A stretch of DNA of 64,000 nt, from positions 1,611,527 to 1,675,526 of the forward strand of contig CM043870.1 in the NCBI GenBank assembly GCA_023846275.1, written 5' to 3'. The stretch is from Vanilla planifolia. Taxonomy: Eukaryota > Streptophyta > Magnoliopsida > Asparagales > Orchidaceae. Both the position numbers and the translations under genes were made by a program. Positions 26,601 to 39,420 of the stretch are shown here, piece after piece; within the stretch, counting starts at the first letter, position 1; the number at the start of each line of letters is the position of its first letter. The notes under the pieces were generated by a model, which did not search any database, had not been told where the DNA came from, and saw only the letters and a program-made list of their open reading frames with translations.

Positions 26601-26789
26601 GGAAGGAGAAGGATGCATGATGGACCTGGTTTGAGCAACCATTGGTAAGGTAAATTGAGGGATAGGTGGTGTGTACTTTACCTGACCAGATTGAAAAAGT
26701 GGAGGTTGCAAAGGGTGCATGTAAGCACAAGAATTTTTGTGTGCAGTGAAAGAAAGTGAATGGAACCAATTTGAATAACTGAAAGAGAA
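23683..26789. other. AT-rich intergenic DNA
   Basis: There is no recognisable gene. About 25200-25520 is a little less AT-rich but shows no family signature. Confidence 0.6.
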
Positions 26790-27915
26790 ACAGGTATCAA
26801 AGGAAGGCTTGAAAATAATCAAAATTCTAGTTTAATAGGCATCCTAGTCTAACAAGAAGTGAGATGTAATGAGGATGAATTGGAGCATGGTGATAATGTT
26901 AAAGGCAAAGGCACTGGCAATTGAGTTGTCATTGGATTTGGACTTTCAGATGCTCCAATGCCATCGTGAAGATTACCGATGGTTGTTTGTGCATGGATAA
27001 CTAGATCTTCATCTGCTTTGCCACTCTTTTCTACAATTGCTGCATAGTAATCTATAATACTTTCAAGAGATGCATCATCTAATTGCACAGTATTTGCATT
27101 GATATCCATAAAGGCAACCTCTATCATAAAATAAGCAAAATTTCCAACATTTGTGTTTTCCTTTTCAACATTTCTATACTCATCATCCATGAAACAATAC
27201 TCATAAGCTTCAAACTGAACACATCCATCAATGGTATAGGAAGGATGTTTGCTCTCTCGGATTGGTTTCTCAATGATTAAACCAGAGCATATTTTTTGTT
27301 TAAATATTTCTCTCACCACTTTCATGGATACAATTATTTTCTATACTAGGAAGTGGCATTTGAACATAATGAATTTGCATAATTGGAAAAAAAAAAGTTA
27401 TCAAAGGAGGGCCTGAAAATAATTTAAATTGTAGTTTAATAGGTATCTCATTAGAACAAGAAGTGAGAGACAATAGGGATGAATTGGCACATGGAAATGA
27501 TGATTCATGTGTCATTGGATTTTGACATTTAGATGCTACAATTTTATCACGAAGATTATCCGAAATTGTCCGTGCATGGATAACTAGATCTTTACATATT
27601 GTCAATCTTTTCTACAATTGTTACAATAGAATCTATGACACTTTCAAGCAATGCATCTTCTAATTGCACAACATTTGCATTACTATCCATAAAGGTAACC
27701 TCTAATCAAAGATAACCATTAAAACTGTTTTCTTTTTCAACATTCTCATACTCATCCATGACACAATATCTTAAAGCTCCAAATTGTACACGTCCATCAA
27801 GGTATAAGACGGATGTTTGATCTTTTTTATTAGTTTCTCAATGATTAAACCTGATCATATTTTTCGTTTAAATATTCCCCTCACAACATTCATTGATACA
27901 ATAATTTTCTACACT
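26790..27915 (-). repeat. Tandem duplication of an unrecognised coding-like block
   Basis: Two diverged direct copies (about 26790-27345 and 27390-27915) can be aligned along most of their length. Both carry - strand text such as DLVIHAQT/DLVIHART and SGLIIEKPI/SGLIIEKLI. The first copy keeps a 158-residue frame (26849-27325); the second is broken by stops. The family is not recognised. It may be an old gene fragment or part of a transposon. Confidence 0.6.
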
Positions 27916-29270
27916 TGTTTAGCTCTAATATGTCACAATCCTAATTTTATCTTATCTTAATCATTAAACTAATCATCATCCTAAGCCAAACGAATCTAAT
28001 CTTAATTATAAACTAATGTTTTCTCTAAACTAGTCATAAACTTAACATAATCCTAAACAATTTTAAATCTTAATCATAATACTAGCTTAGTCCTAAACCT
28101 AATCCTAGTTTTGACCATATCTTTACTTAATCATAAACCAAATTCTAATCATATCCTCAGTATTAACTTAGTCCAAAACCTAAGCTACTCTGGTACTAAC
28201 TTGTTCGAACCAAACTTTTGCCCAATAAAAATCATAAATCTAATTCGAACCTTAAGCTAATATGAGCCTAGTCCTCAATCCATTTCAATTTTACCCTAAA
28301 CTGTCTTTAGTTCGAACCTTAATCAATTTTATTCATAAAAAATAATAGGTTTAAACTAAATTTACTTAGTCTTAATACTAATCTTAATGTTACCTTAAAC
28401 AAATCATAAAGAAAAGCTAACCTAGCTCGAACATGTTTTAGTCATAATATTACTTTATTTTAATCAAAAGACAAAATCCTAATCCAAAGATAAACTAACA
28501 TAATATTTATCCTAATACAATCCTTATCTTAAACTAATTATAAATCTAACTTATATCTAAACTTAATATTAACTTAGTTCTCAACTTAATCTTTATCCTA
28601 ATCTTGTTTTTCCACAATCATTTAACATAATTCTAATCATAACCTTACTACTAACTTAGTCTTAAACCTAAGCTAATATAATCATAATATTTTCTAATCC
28701 AAATTTTATCCAATCCTAATTATAAATCAAATCCAAATCTTAAGTTAAACTAACTTATAGTCCTAATCTTAACTTTAAACTAAGCTAATTATAACCCTAA
28801 TATGATTCGAACCTACTTCTAATCATATCCTTAATACAAAACTAGTAATAAGCATAATCTTTATCTTAACTTAACCTTTAACCTAATTATAAACCTAGCC
28901 TAATTTTATCTTAATACTAACATTAAATTAAATATAAATTTAGTTTTAAAACTAAGCCTGTTTAGCCCCTAACATATTATATTATTAATCGTACTATATC
29001 CTAATCATAAACTTAATTCAAATCTTAAGACAAACTAACCAAATCTTAGTTATATTTCTCATCCTACCTTGAACTAAGCACAATCCTAACTTTTATTCTA
29101 ATCCTATGCTTAATATTTGATGATAAGCATAAACAAATTCATAACATAATTCTAATCATAACCTTAATATTAATTTAAACTTAAACATAAAGATGTCTTG
29201 TTCTATCCTATCCTATACCTAATCTTATCATATCCTAATCATAAATGTTATCCTAATCATAAGTTAAAAA
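27915..29270. repeat. Decayed G-poor simple repeat (CCTAA/TCTAA/ATAAAC words)
   Basis: About 1.35 kb is built from recurring words such as CCTAATC, CCTAAAC, TCTAATC, ATAAACTTA and TTAACTTAG, and has very little G on the + strand. This looks like a degenerated telomere-like or related short tandem array. The two ends are gradual and were set by eye. Confidence 0.65.
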
Positions 29271-31124
29271 TATATGGTTGTCATGCTTATTTATAATTAA
29301 AAGGGTTTTATTCATAACCATAGCATGACATATTTATAATTACTTGAAAATATGTTATATATTATAGTAAGCATGACATATGAAATGAATGATCTAATAA
29401 TTTAATATTGCAATGAAAAACAAAATGGTGTCTAGAATAAATAGGGTGGCATGCCTTTTCACTCTTAATAAACATACCATGTTAGTCAATTGTGATGCAT
29501 ATTCAAGTTGTGAAGCATGCAAAGCATTCCATGAGATATGAAGAGGATTATGACTTGATGGTCATAGAAGAGGCTAATGGTGGAAAATCAACAAAGCACA
29601 AAATTTGAGATAGATATTATATGAAGATTGATAGATCTATATTTCACAAGATAGAGATTGGTTGAGGTGGGTTTGATTAGCTTACAAATTTGAAATTGTT
29701 GTTCATTTTGGAGCAACCAAGGAAGCAAGGCCAATGAACCAAGTTATCATGTTGAGTTGGTTGAAATGGATATAACGTTTCAAGTGGAAGTGGTACAATC
29801 AAGATTAAGGTAGAATTTCATCATCTCAATTTTGGCAGTCAAGCTTGAAAGGAAGCAAAGGAATAGAATATGACTAAGGCATCATGTTCTATTCAACAAA
29901 GAAGAATCAAGGGACTCTCGAGGTGCTGTAGCACCTAAGACCAAACCTCAAGACCATAATAACTTTAAAGAAATTGTTAACCCTCGTGCTGTTGTCTACC
30001 CTTGAAAACATAGTCTTCAAGAGCCTGCATTTTGTAATAGTCAATTGGAACATAAGTAATGCTCAATTCTTAATAGGTTGAGTTGAGGACCTATTTAAAT
30101 TGTCTTAAGCCAAAGTGACATAACTAATCTTGAAAGGTTTGTATTAAATACTATTAAAAAATGAGATTGCATTGGGGATAGCAAGAATGATCTTTTAATC
30201 AATGAAAAAGGGGTTTCAACTCATAATTTAGTCTTCATAATTGCAATTTCAAGGGTTGTGCTTCAAAAATGCTTGTTCTATGCCTCGTTAGGTACTCTAC
30301 CTAATAGTTTTGAAAGTTTTGTCTTACCTAACAAAAGGTTGTGTGAGGTAGACCTTATTTATTTTTGCATGTGTGCACTTCAGATCAAGTTCCCAAAAGA
30401 GGCCTCATTTGCACTAATGTGGCCTACCTAGATTGCTTATCGAAAGCAGGTGTAAATTAACTCTAGTTCATCAAAAACACAAGAAATTAGAATTCTTAAT
30501 TAATCTTTATAACACGTATAAACATAATTATTATCTAATGAATATTTCTTATTCTCCAAGAGTTGTAAGACTAAGATTGGGGAAAGAAGAATTTAATATA
30601 GGCACAAAGTTTGGTTGAGTGAAGGACCGAATAAGACCTTGCTCATGAGTTAATAGTAAAGCAACATCAAAGTAATAATTTGCAATCTGATTAAACTTTT
30701 TTAGTTGGGGCTGGATTTCATGTCCAAGTACTATTGTAACTATGAAAAGTTTTTAAATAATTGCTTCAACTTAGTTTTGATTTTTGTCATTATCAAAGTG
30801 CTTGCTTATCTACTTCATGCCTAGATTTCATGTACTTCTGTCATTGGTTGCCTTCTTTACCAAATCACTAAAAAATTATTCAATTACAATTGATCTCCCA
30901 ATGTGCAATTTTCAAATGGTCAAAGAGGAGCCAAGAAGGGCGAAAAGGCAAAGGGTATAATAAATTTTGGGAATATAATATAAAACAATTCTCCTATTTG
31001 CCTAGTTGACCTACTCCTTTTGAGTTGTTATGTTAAGCCCCAATTTCTTTATGAATTTTTCTTGATTGAACATGGTGTCTAGTAAAACAACCATTAGTTC
31101 TTCTATAGTCTCCTCAAAGGTACC
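29271..31124. other. Unassigned intergenic DNA
   Basis: No gene was recognised. A perfect small hairpin, AGGTGCT-GT-AGCACCT, lies near 29919-29935. The text is less AT-rich than around it and is probably old repeat sequence. Confidence 0.5.
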
Positions 31125-32555
31125 TGATGCCGGACGGATTACAATAATTTGAGCAATACAGAAATTACATCCACACACCAGAAATAAAGTAAACTTGAAA
31201 GGTAAAAATGTGAAAATTCGAAAAGAAATAACAAGCAAGAGACACCCGTCCAAGGCAATCTTAGCCAAGAGGGGGACCGTGAGCAACACAGAGGTCGCTC
31301 CGTAGGCTAGGTGGTCCGCAACACCTCGACGGCACAGACGCGGGGTACTCGGATAAGGGTTTAAATACCGAGCGAGATAAATTTTGAAAAGTGGAATGGT
31401 CGCACCGGCACAGTTGAAAGGTACAAAGATCGCGCTAAATCACCGCAAATCAGAAATTTAACAGATATTATTCGAGTAAGAACCGTTCAAGTCCGAGGGA
31501 ACCCAAATCTTAAGAGAGAGAGAAGCGTCGAAATCCGGATGAAAAGGCGAATGTGACGATGAGTAGTTATGAAACGTTACCGTCGTGGTAGCGGCGGGGT
31601 ATGGAGAGTATGTCGATGAAGGGACGAAGATGAAGATGGCGTCGTTGATAAACTGGCACGGCCTCTCACCGCTTGGGCCTCGCACCCCTCCTCCCAGTAC
31701 CGGAGCCTCGACGAATCAGCACGCCGAAGTCTTGTTGGAATCACACCAATGACTCAACAAGTGAAAGCAAAGCACTAAAATACTTAAACAAGCTCAAATA
31801 TCAACTGACCTTACATAGGGGTAGGCCTCCCTATTTTTAGAGAGCCTAAGGGTACATCGGTAAAACAACTTTTAGAGTTTTTAAAGGAATAAAATACGTG
31901 AAACTTGGAAATAAATAGGAAAATAACAAATATAAAGGCTGCATATCAATTTCTGCCTTTTAAAACATTAAAAAAAAAGGCAGGAAATAGTCAAAAGCTG
32001 ATCCAGAAGCTGTTGCCAAACAGCTTTTAAGGCAAATCCGGCGGGCTAGCAGCGGTTGGCGGCGGCGGTCGCGGCGGCGAATCCGGCGGGGACGCTGGCG
32101 CGGTCGAGTCGTGTTGTCGCGTGTCGTTTACGGGTCGGCGTGGGTCGGAGACGGGTCGGCGCGGTTCATCCAGCAGGTCGTGCGACCCGAGCCATGACAC
32201 GGGTCTGAACCGGGTCGCGCCGACCCGCCACCCGTGGGCGCGTCTCGCGCGAACCCGCGTGCGGGTCCGTCGACTCAACGGCCGACGGCGGCGAAGCGGT
32301 GGCGGACGGTCGCAGTCGGCGGCGGAAGGCGTCCGGCGGCGGCGAAAACCGGAAAAAGAGGCCTTTTGGCCAAATTTGGGTCCCCGAATCCAAAAATAAT
32401 GTTCTTGAGTGTTAATTCGAGCCCGAAATGCAACTTTGGGCTCCAAATTGATCCTGTTCATGAAGAGTAACTCCCTTGGTCGTCGGGTAGTGCAGGAGCG
32501 CATCTGAACAGATGAAGTACGTCGAAAATCATGCATGGCGCTGGTGTCCCCACTA
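31125..32555. mobile_element. GC-rich insert, possibly a solo LTR
   Basis: A 1.43-kb block rises sharply in GC, especially at 32030-32400 with CGG/GGCGGC runs. The word GTACC stands immediately before it (31120-31124) and after it (32556-32560), as a 5-bp target-site duplication would. The block begins TGATGCC and ends CCCCACTA, so its ends would be the rare TG..TA type. No protein domain is found. The long open frames on both strands here are products of high GC. DNA just outside the right border is also GC-rich, so the border may be wrong. Confidence 0.4.
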
Positions 32556-32599
32556 GTACCTCGCCCCACCTCCGATATGCCCTTATAAGTCTTTCTATT

Positions 32600-35500
32600 T
32601 GTTTCTATTCTCATTTAAGGCCTTGACCATTGATATTCTATGTTCCTCAAAGGGGATTGCCCTTTAAGGGTAAGAACATTTATTTAAGGGCAAATCACCA
32701 AAGAAATATGTGGGCATCAGAAAGCTTAAGAATCAAATGAGAGCAAGGTGATGAGTTTTGATAGCAAACAACTAAGACGAAAGAAACTAGGAGAGACAAT
32801 AAATACCCTATTTGATAAAAAAGTTAGCCATTTCTTAAGGTTTGAAAATGCATAAATACGATTGCAAAAAAGAAAGCCATTTATCCCAATCGTTTACTAC
32901 AAAAGATGTGTGGAGCCCTTCATTCCTTTACTTTTTAGGTTCATTGTGGCTGAGAAATTATTAAAATTTTGTAAAGTGTGGGGTGGAATAATGGGATGAG
33001 AAAGCCCATTTAAGTTGCTATAATTAAGATTATGTAACTAACAAGATTATTCTAGAAAATGAATTCCAAAATCCATTGGAATTTCTCACTTTTTCTTTTT
33101 TTTCTCTTTTTTGGGGGATTTTGGGAATTCTTTATTGTTGAAAAGCTATTTACCACCAATGAAGTATGGAAGAAGCTCGTGCAAGTTTGCTTCCCTATCC
33201 AAAGCAAATCCTTGATCCTTATTTTGTTGAGATTTAATCTTGATGGTAAATTACAACCTAGAATATTAAGAAAGAAATCAAACAAAGATTTAAGGATTGT
33301 TCGTACCAAGATCTAAGAAGAAGACAACCATTGAGATCCAGTTTGCTCAAAATTTGGCAAGCTATTTGCAAATGACTAAAATAATGTAAGACATGTTGCA
33401 AGGTACATTTTACTATCACATAACACATGATGGGCATGCTGCTATTTTCAGGATATCACCAAGCTTATGTACTGATGTCTAGGTCAAAGTTGGTGATAGA
33501 CCTTATGCATCATCGGCATTCCAATTTTTTTTCCTAATTTTGGATACTTGTAGCTCTAAAATTCTAAAATGTGATGCTAATGTAAGCCTAATATTTTGTT
33601 ATTTCATTTAGCAATGTTGATTTGATTTAGTTTCAAGTTGGCCCATGGGCTTCTCTACTTGTTCATTGATAGTACTGTTGCTAAGTGTTTGTGTGATATT
33701 TGAAGGTGTTTAGGCCTTTTTTTATAGAACAACTAGGACCTAGATTTATTCTGTGTGAATAAGGCAGGCCATGCGTATCTTGCTTCCATTTTGTTGCCAA
33801 CTTTGGTAAGTTCTACGTCCACATTCCATGCTATTTTCCCCCAAGCTTTCAATTGACTAAATGACGCTCCTCCCCAAGCTCTTTTGGGTTACGAGGTCTT
33901 CCAAAATTAGGTAGGTGTCATAGAAGATGTTCCCTAGCCTCCCCTAGTCTTTCAATAATTTTTAAGTTATTAAAAGTATTGCAAGTTATTATAAGAATGC
34001 GGATATTTGTTTAGCTTAATGATTTATACAATGTATAGGCAAAATTAGCAAGGCTCCTCTTGTAATGACCATAAGTTCATTTCATTTTCTTTGCATGACA
34101 AGATGTAACATGTTGCATGAAGTTAATGCAACTAAAACTTTGGAATTGTTGCAAGTCCCATAAATGTTTATTTAAGCCCTTCAATTTTAAGGCCATTCTA
34201 ATAGTTTCAAATGTGTGAAGGAAGCAGTATGAAGCATTAGATCATAATTTGATCAACCATCTAGAAAATCCCTATGACAGTTTGTTTTGAAAGGTTGTTC
34301 TTTTGTGAGCAGCTGTTGGTTTCTAGTAAGGTTGTTCATTTAGTTTTTGTATTGAAATGAACTTATGGGATTTCTAGAGGTGGGGAAGTTTGGATATTTG
34401 AGTGAAGCCATGTTAGCTCATCATGTGGTGATGGATTTGTTTTGGATTTTAAGCTTACTACAAGCAAACTTGATGATGCATGGCTTATAATTTAATATTA
34501 CACATTATAAGCCATACAATGGGCACTATGTCACGGACCCTTAACTTGTTCTCAAGATCAAGGTATGGTATTTTTCGAGCAATAATCCTTAAAGAGTCTA
34601 TTATATGTTACAAAGCTTACCATTGCTTCTTAAAGAGTTTGTTATATGTTACAAAGCTTAACTTGATCTAATGGAAAACCCTGCATGGTATGGCAAGTGA
34701 ACCTATATTGTTGTACTTCACTTGCTCCATCCTTTTGGTTTGAACAATGATACCTTCTATCAATGCCAACAAGGAAAGGGGAAAAGCTATTAAAATCATA
34801 GAAAGAAATTTTAGGATTGACCAAGCATTCTTAGAATTCAGGGAGAGTTGATACTTGATGGATTAGAATAATACTTGTGATTCATGTTGTCATCCCCACT
34901 TAAAATGATAAATCCTAGCAACTCGATTGCTTCCTTTAAGTTGAAATTCTGGAAGCATCAAGTTCATTCTGGTTTTCGACCATTAGATTACCTTTTCTAT
35001 GCTTGGGTTTGGTTCTACATTTGTAATTTTTATATCATTGGTGCAAATGATCCTAAGATTATAACTACCAGATAACATGATGAAAGATTGCAGGCACTGC
35101 AATATCCTTGTGAGGCAGGAATAATTATCTGTTCAGGTCCTTGAGTACTGCTATATATTGAAAAGATTGTTGTTTGCATCAATCCTGAACAGGTTAATAC
35201 AACTTATTGTTCTTGTATACTATTATTAATAACGTTCAGTCTTAGAGATATTTTAATTTTAAGTTTTTTTCTCAAGCAATTAGTGTTCTTAATCCATTAG
35301 TATTTGATTAGTAGTGCATGGAATCTATCTCGTCATCATCCATTTTTGTTTATCAAAATATTTACGGATTGCAGATTAGTTTTGTCAAACTTCTCTAATC
35401 AAATTTTGCTCGAGATTGTTACTTGCTTTTAAGTTTTCCAATTTACTTCAACGTGGAATCATTTTATGAACATCAATCAATATTTGATAGAATTGTATTT

Positions 35501-36313
35501 TTGCAAATATCATCATTCACAGAAGTTTAGAATTTTGGATTAATTCTCCTATTTTAAATCTGTTTTTTCTTCTATATGCAATCTGTCAGTGTAATGAAAT
35601 CAATGAATTATTTGTTTTCTATGAAAAAGCTCGAAATGGTCGATATTTTTTAAGGAATGACCAATATTCAACTTACATTTGTTAAATTGTTAAAATGAAT
35701 CAAAATAAATGATAGAAAACATGTTCCCATAGCATTTTTTCAGAATATTTAATTACAACTTGCAAACTTTTTTACAAAAAAAAATTAAATGATTAAGCTT
35801 ACAATAAAAGATAAAATATAAAATTACTTAAAGATGACCTTTTGACATATTATACATTAAAAATGAGCAATTCAAAATAGCTTTCATTAAATTATGATCA
35901 ATAATTGTATTGCAGTATAAACATATATATAAACAGATAACATATGCAAGCATATTTGAAACAATATCTGTCAAATAACATTAACAATATCAACAACGAT
36001 GTTATTTAAAAATTACGTTACATGAACAATTTACTATCTACTTATATCAAGTATCTAGAAATTACAAAAATTGGATGCCATTTCAATATCATTTTAAAAA
36101 ATAAAATCATGATCTTAAACAATATTATATTATCAAATTAAATGTTCAACAATTATGCATTACATAAAACTATCATTAAATTATTTTACAAAAATAGTTA
36201 ATTTTCAGACAGTTTGTTCAAAGCATTAAGCGCTTACTTAGAGAAAAACTAAACCTACTGAACCAAGTTCTTAGCTCTCTCTGGACCTCCTTTATCTGTC
36301 TAAACTTCTCTCT
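32600..36313. other. AT-rich intergenic DNA downstream of RPB8
   Basis: No gene was recognised. The RPB8 3' UTR (- strand) probably occupies about 36000-36313. A 41-bp tandem repeat is listed separately. Confidence 0.6.
34588..34661. repeat. 41-bp tandem duplication
   Basis: CTTAAAGAG(T)..TATATGTTACAAAGCTTA occurs twice in succession with a few changes. Confidence 0.8.
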
Positions 36314-36425
36314 CTAGACTTTCCTCATCAGTAAGAACAGCCTTTGGTCCAACTCAAAGTTGGTTGCATTGGAAGGATCCCCCTTGAGCATCATCAAAAG
36401 ACCACCAAATGATACATAAACCTCT
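36314..36425 (-). CDS. NRPB8: RPB8 exon 4 (C-terminus)
   Basis: The acceptor is gttcag|AGAGG. It encodes [20 protein letters not shown] and then [16 protein letters not shown] before TAG (36316-36314), the highly conserved C-terminus of RPB8. It lies 4.7 kb from exon 3. Confidence 0.95.
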
Positions 36426-36442
36426 CTGAACCCAAATGAAGC

Positions 36443-36467
36443 AAAAAAAAAAAAAAAAAAAAAAAAA
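36443..36467. repeat. Poly-A tract (poly-T on the gene strand)
   Basis: This 25-base run lies just upstream of the RPB8 exon 4 acceptor on the gene strand, where it would form the polypyrimidine tract. Confidence 0.9.
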
Positions 36468-37144
36468 TTGTAAGGATGAGTTCAATATGAAAATAGTTTC
36501 ACTTAAGTATTGAATAAATATTTAAAAAAAGTTGAAATAAATTTTATTTCTCCATGTACACTTCAAATGTTGCATATTATTGTACACGAATGCAATTCTA
36601 ATTAGACCCCCTTCTTTTCATTCATCTATGGATACCAAAAAAAAAAAAAAAATTTAAGCAACATTTTTCAACGTGATTAAAATACAGTTGTTCTAATAAA
36701 CTACAAGGATAATGCTAACTAGGATGATGGTCAGATTGTGTATTTTGCTTGCATCATTTTACTATTTTGTTTACAAGTTTTGGTCCACATTTCTGTTAAT
36801 TTATTTGTTCCCCTTGCATTTTGTATTACCAAGTTCACCTTAGACAACTCTATGCCGTTGTTGATGTATAGATCTATTTGTTTATAATTTATTATACTCC
36901 TTAGATTTATCAAGTTCAGTTGAATGATTTGGTCAGATTTGGATGCTTTTATACCCAATTTGATTACCAACTTTATTTGTAAAGTCAAGTAATGTTAGGT
37001 AAATACATTCACTAAAGACCTATCCACACATACTTGTAGTTTAAATTAGTTCGATTCTATTTATTTTGGTTTGACAAAGTACGTGTTTATAAATTAACTC
37101 GTAACAACATTATTGATAAATCAATCATTTCTTATGTTTGGAGA

Positions 37145-37169
37145 TTTTTTTTTTTTTTTTTTTTTTTTT
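37145..37169. repeat. Poly-T tract in the left arm
   Basis: This 25-base T run in the left inverted arm matches a shorter A-rich stretch near 40508-40517 in the right arm, so it expanded after the arms formed. Confidence 0.85.
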
Positions 37170-38199
37170 AGGGTTGATTTAACAAAATTATTGTTGAATA
37201 CCAAGTTACTTAGTGAAAAGGTGATGTTGTAAAATACTAATTGAGGGTAGGGTTGATAATAAAGTTTCATCCATGTATGAGCTTATCTGATACCTCTAAA
37301 CCCCACCCTCATTAACACATTAGGTTACTTACCAAATTTGAGGAAGTTTGGCTCTAAATATGATAACTTTGCTTATATTGCAAGTACCATAAATGATGAA
37401 ATCTCTTGGATTCATCCTGACAATATACCTTATTCAACTTGACGTCTGACTACCAATTATGATGCTTCACTTACCTCTTCACTTAAAAATTCTCATTGCT
37501 AACAAGGCACTACTACTATAATGGTTGGCAATTGTTAGTCTCTTCCATCATACATATTGGTTTTAACTACATTCCTAATTGTTAATATCATACCTTAATG
37601 TCAAAGATAATACTCTACATATTTTTAAACTATAACACTAAAAAAAAGAATGTCGTTATCTAGATATAGACATCAAAGTAATCAATATATCTAGACACGT
37701 TACTTCAATGAAAACACCTTTCTCTTAAAAAATTGATCTCATTTTGTTGCATTATCTAATCTCGTGTCAAGTCTTTTTTATTTGAACTTAGTATTTAGTT
37801 AACATACATCATTTACAAACATCAAAACTATGTTCCACTACCTCTCCATTCTACTAGATACTATTACTACACTTCCCTCAACTATGCCACCCTCTATCAC
37901 TCTACTCTCACTATTCATCTCTTAAGCAATACCTCTAGGTAGAGCAGTGAAACGGGTTACATGGTAGGCCCAATGTTTGAAAAACTATATCACTAATTTT
38001 TAAAAAATATCACACACACTCACTGTTCACCTACCTCTCTTATGGAAATACTTGCAAATCCAACTTTGATTGTATCTACCTCATACAATCAAGCCAACAA
38101 AAATCCTTGGTAGGATGCATGCAATGAGTGAGGAATATAGTGAAACCATGGAAAATCAAACATTGGTGTTTCTTTCATGAAAACATAACATGAATATTG

Positions 38200-39420
38200 C
38201 ATTGCAGGACCTCACTAATAGACCAATTGAACATTATAAAGCTCGTTTGGCGGCATCATCAACAAAGACTTCATTATTATTACACCTATACTCCTGATAT
38301 CAAACGAGTGACCATTTGCACTATTCTTGCACTTGTTAGCAAAAGACTAGAATTTATACTTTTTGTTCATAAGTTTTAAGCAATAATCTCCAGGTTTTAT
38401 AGATGAACAATCCCCAATCATGTTTGTCAACTTCAATAGACCTATGATCTGAAATAGGCACCTCATGTATGGTTCTTGTGGCTATAACCATATACCTTAC
38501 AGATACTGGTTTTATTAATAACAAAATTGATTCATCTTTTTGTTATAAACATACTGCTTCCACATCAATTTTTGTATTGGTATATGTTAAAGACTTTATC
38601 ATCACTGGCAATGATTCATACATACATTCACATTTCAATACAAATTTATCCAAAGAATAACCCAATCAAGATACATTAAGGATGTTCTATATCTTCACAA
38701 TTTTTCCAAATAAAAACCAAGTGGTTGCTGGCTTAAAACCCTCGTTATATGAAGGAGATCTCCTACCAGATTCACATCATACTGCATTAGCTAGCAGCTT
38801 GCAATACTTATCATGAACAAGACCAAATATTTATCATGTCCTTCATCAAACAAGCGAGTTCTGCATGCCCCTCAGCCAATACATCATGCATGTGTAAAAC
38901 GTATATTCAAATATCCAAAAGACACTCCATATCTTAGACTAGAAATCTTCATTGACTACTCTTATTGTCTATAATAAGTCAGATTGGATAAGAAATCCAG
39001 ATGACAAGCAACCATCACTGATTATTGTGCCTTCTTTGAACCAAATTTTGTGTCATGATTATCAAAGAAACAAACAAGAGTTTCATTATCTAGCATAGAG
39101 ACCATATATCATACCTTAGGTACAACAATGACTAAACCAAAATGGTTTTATTTTCTCTTAAAGGAAAATGGTATCTTTTTAAACAAACCTTCATTGCTTC
39201 TATGTGATAGTGAATCTGTTAGTCTTGGTCGTTGATCAAATTATTCACATAGGAACGAGACATATGAAATTGATTATCACTTTACCCATGAGTTGTTTGC
39301 CAGAAGAGCAATTCAAATTTCTATGTTTCAATCAGCCTCAGCCCGTTGTTGATTAGTCCCAGGGAAGTCTTACCGATACTTAGCCACTTATCAGCTATAC
39401 AGTAAAAGTAAAGTCCAACA
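38200..39420 (+). mobile_element. Decayed Copia (Ty1) polymerase remnant
   Basis: Broken + strand frames carry the end of a Copia polyprotein in order. The reverse transcriptase segment has GFINNKIDSSF and FVLVYVKDFIITGN (38500-38630), where the family has LLVYVDDIIITGN, so the catalytic Asp pair is damaged. RNase H follows: KRIFKYPKDTPYLRLEIFID (about 38900), SKKQTRVSLSSIETIYHTLG (about 39060), LLCDSESVSL, and HRNETYEIDYHFTHELF (about 39250). Gag, protease, integrase and clear LTRs are missing. It is antisense to RPB8 and sits between the inverted arms. Confidence 0.82.

Noticed and set aside
27915-29270. CRISPR-like or satellite array
   Set aside because: No constant repeat with spacers and no fixed unit; only decayed short words in plant nuclear DNA.
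32027-32614. Long open frames on both strands (up to 195 codons)
   Set aside because: The GC-rich stretch has few stops in any frame; translations are Arg/Pro/Ser-rich with no domain, so they are treated as part of a transposon-like insert.
36731-36988. 85-codon - strand frame in RPB8 intron 3
   Set aside because: It belongs to the inverted-arm repeat; the matching arm copy does not keep the frame.
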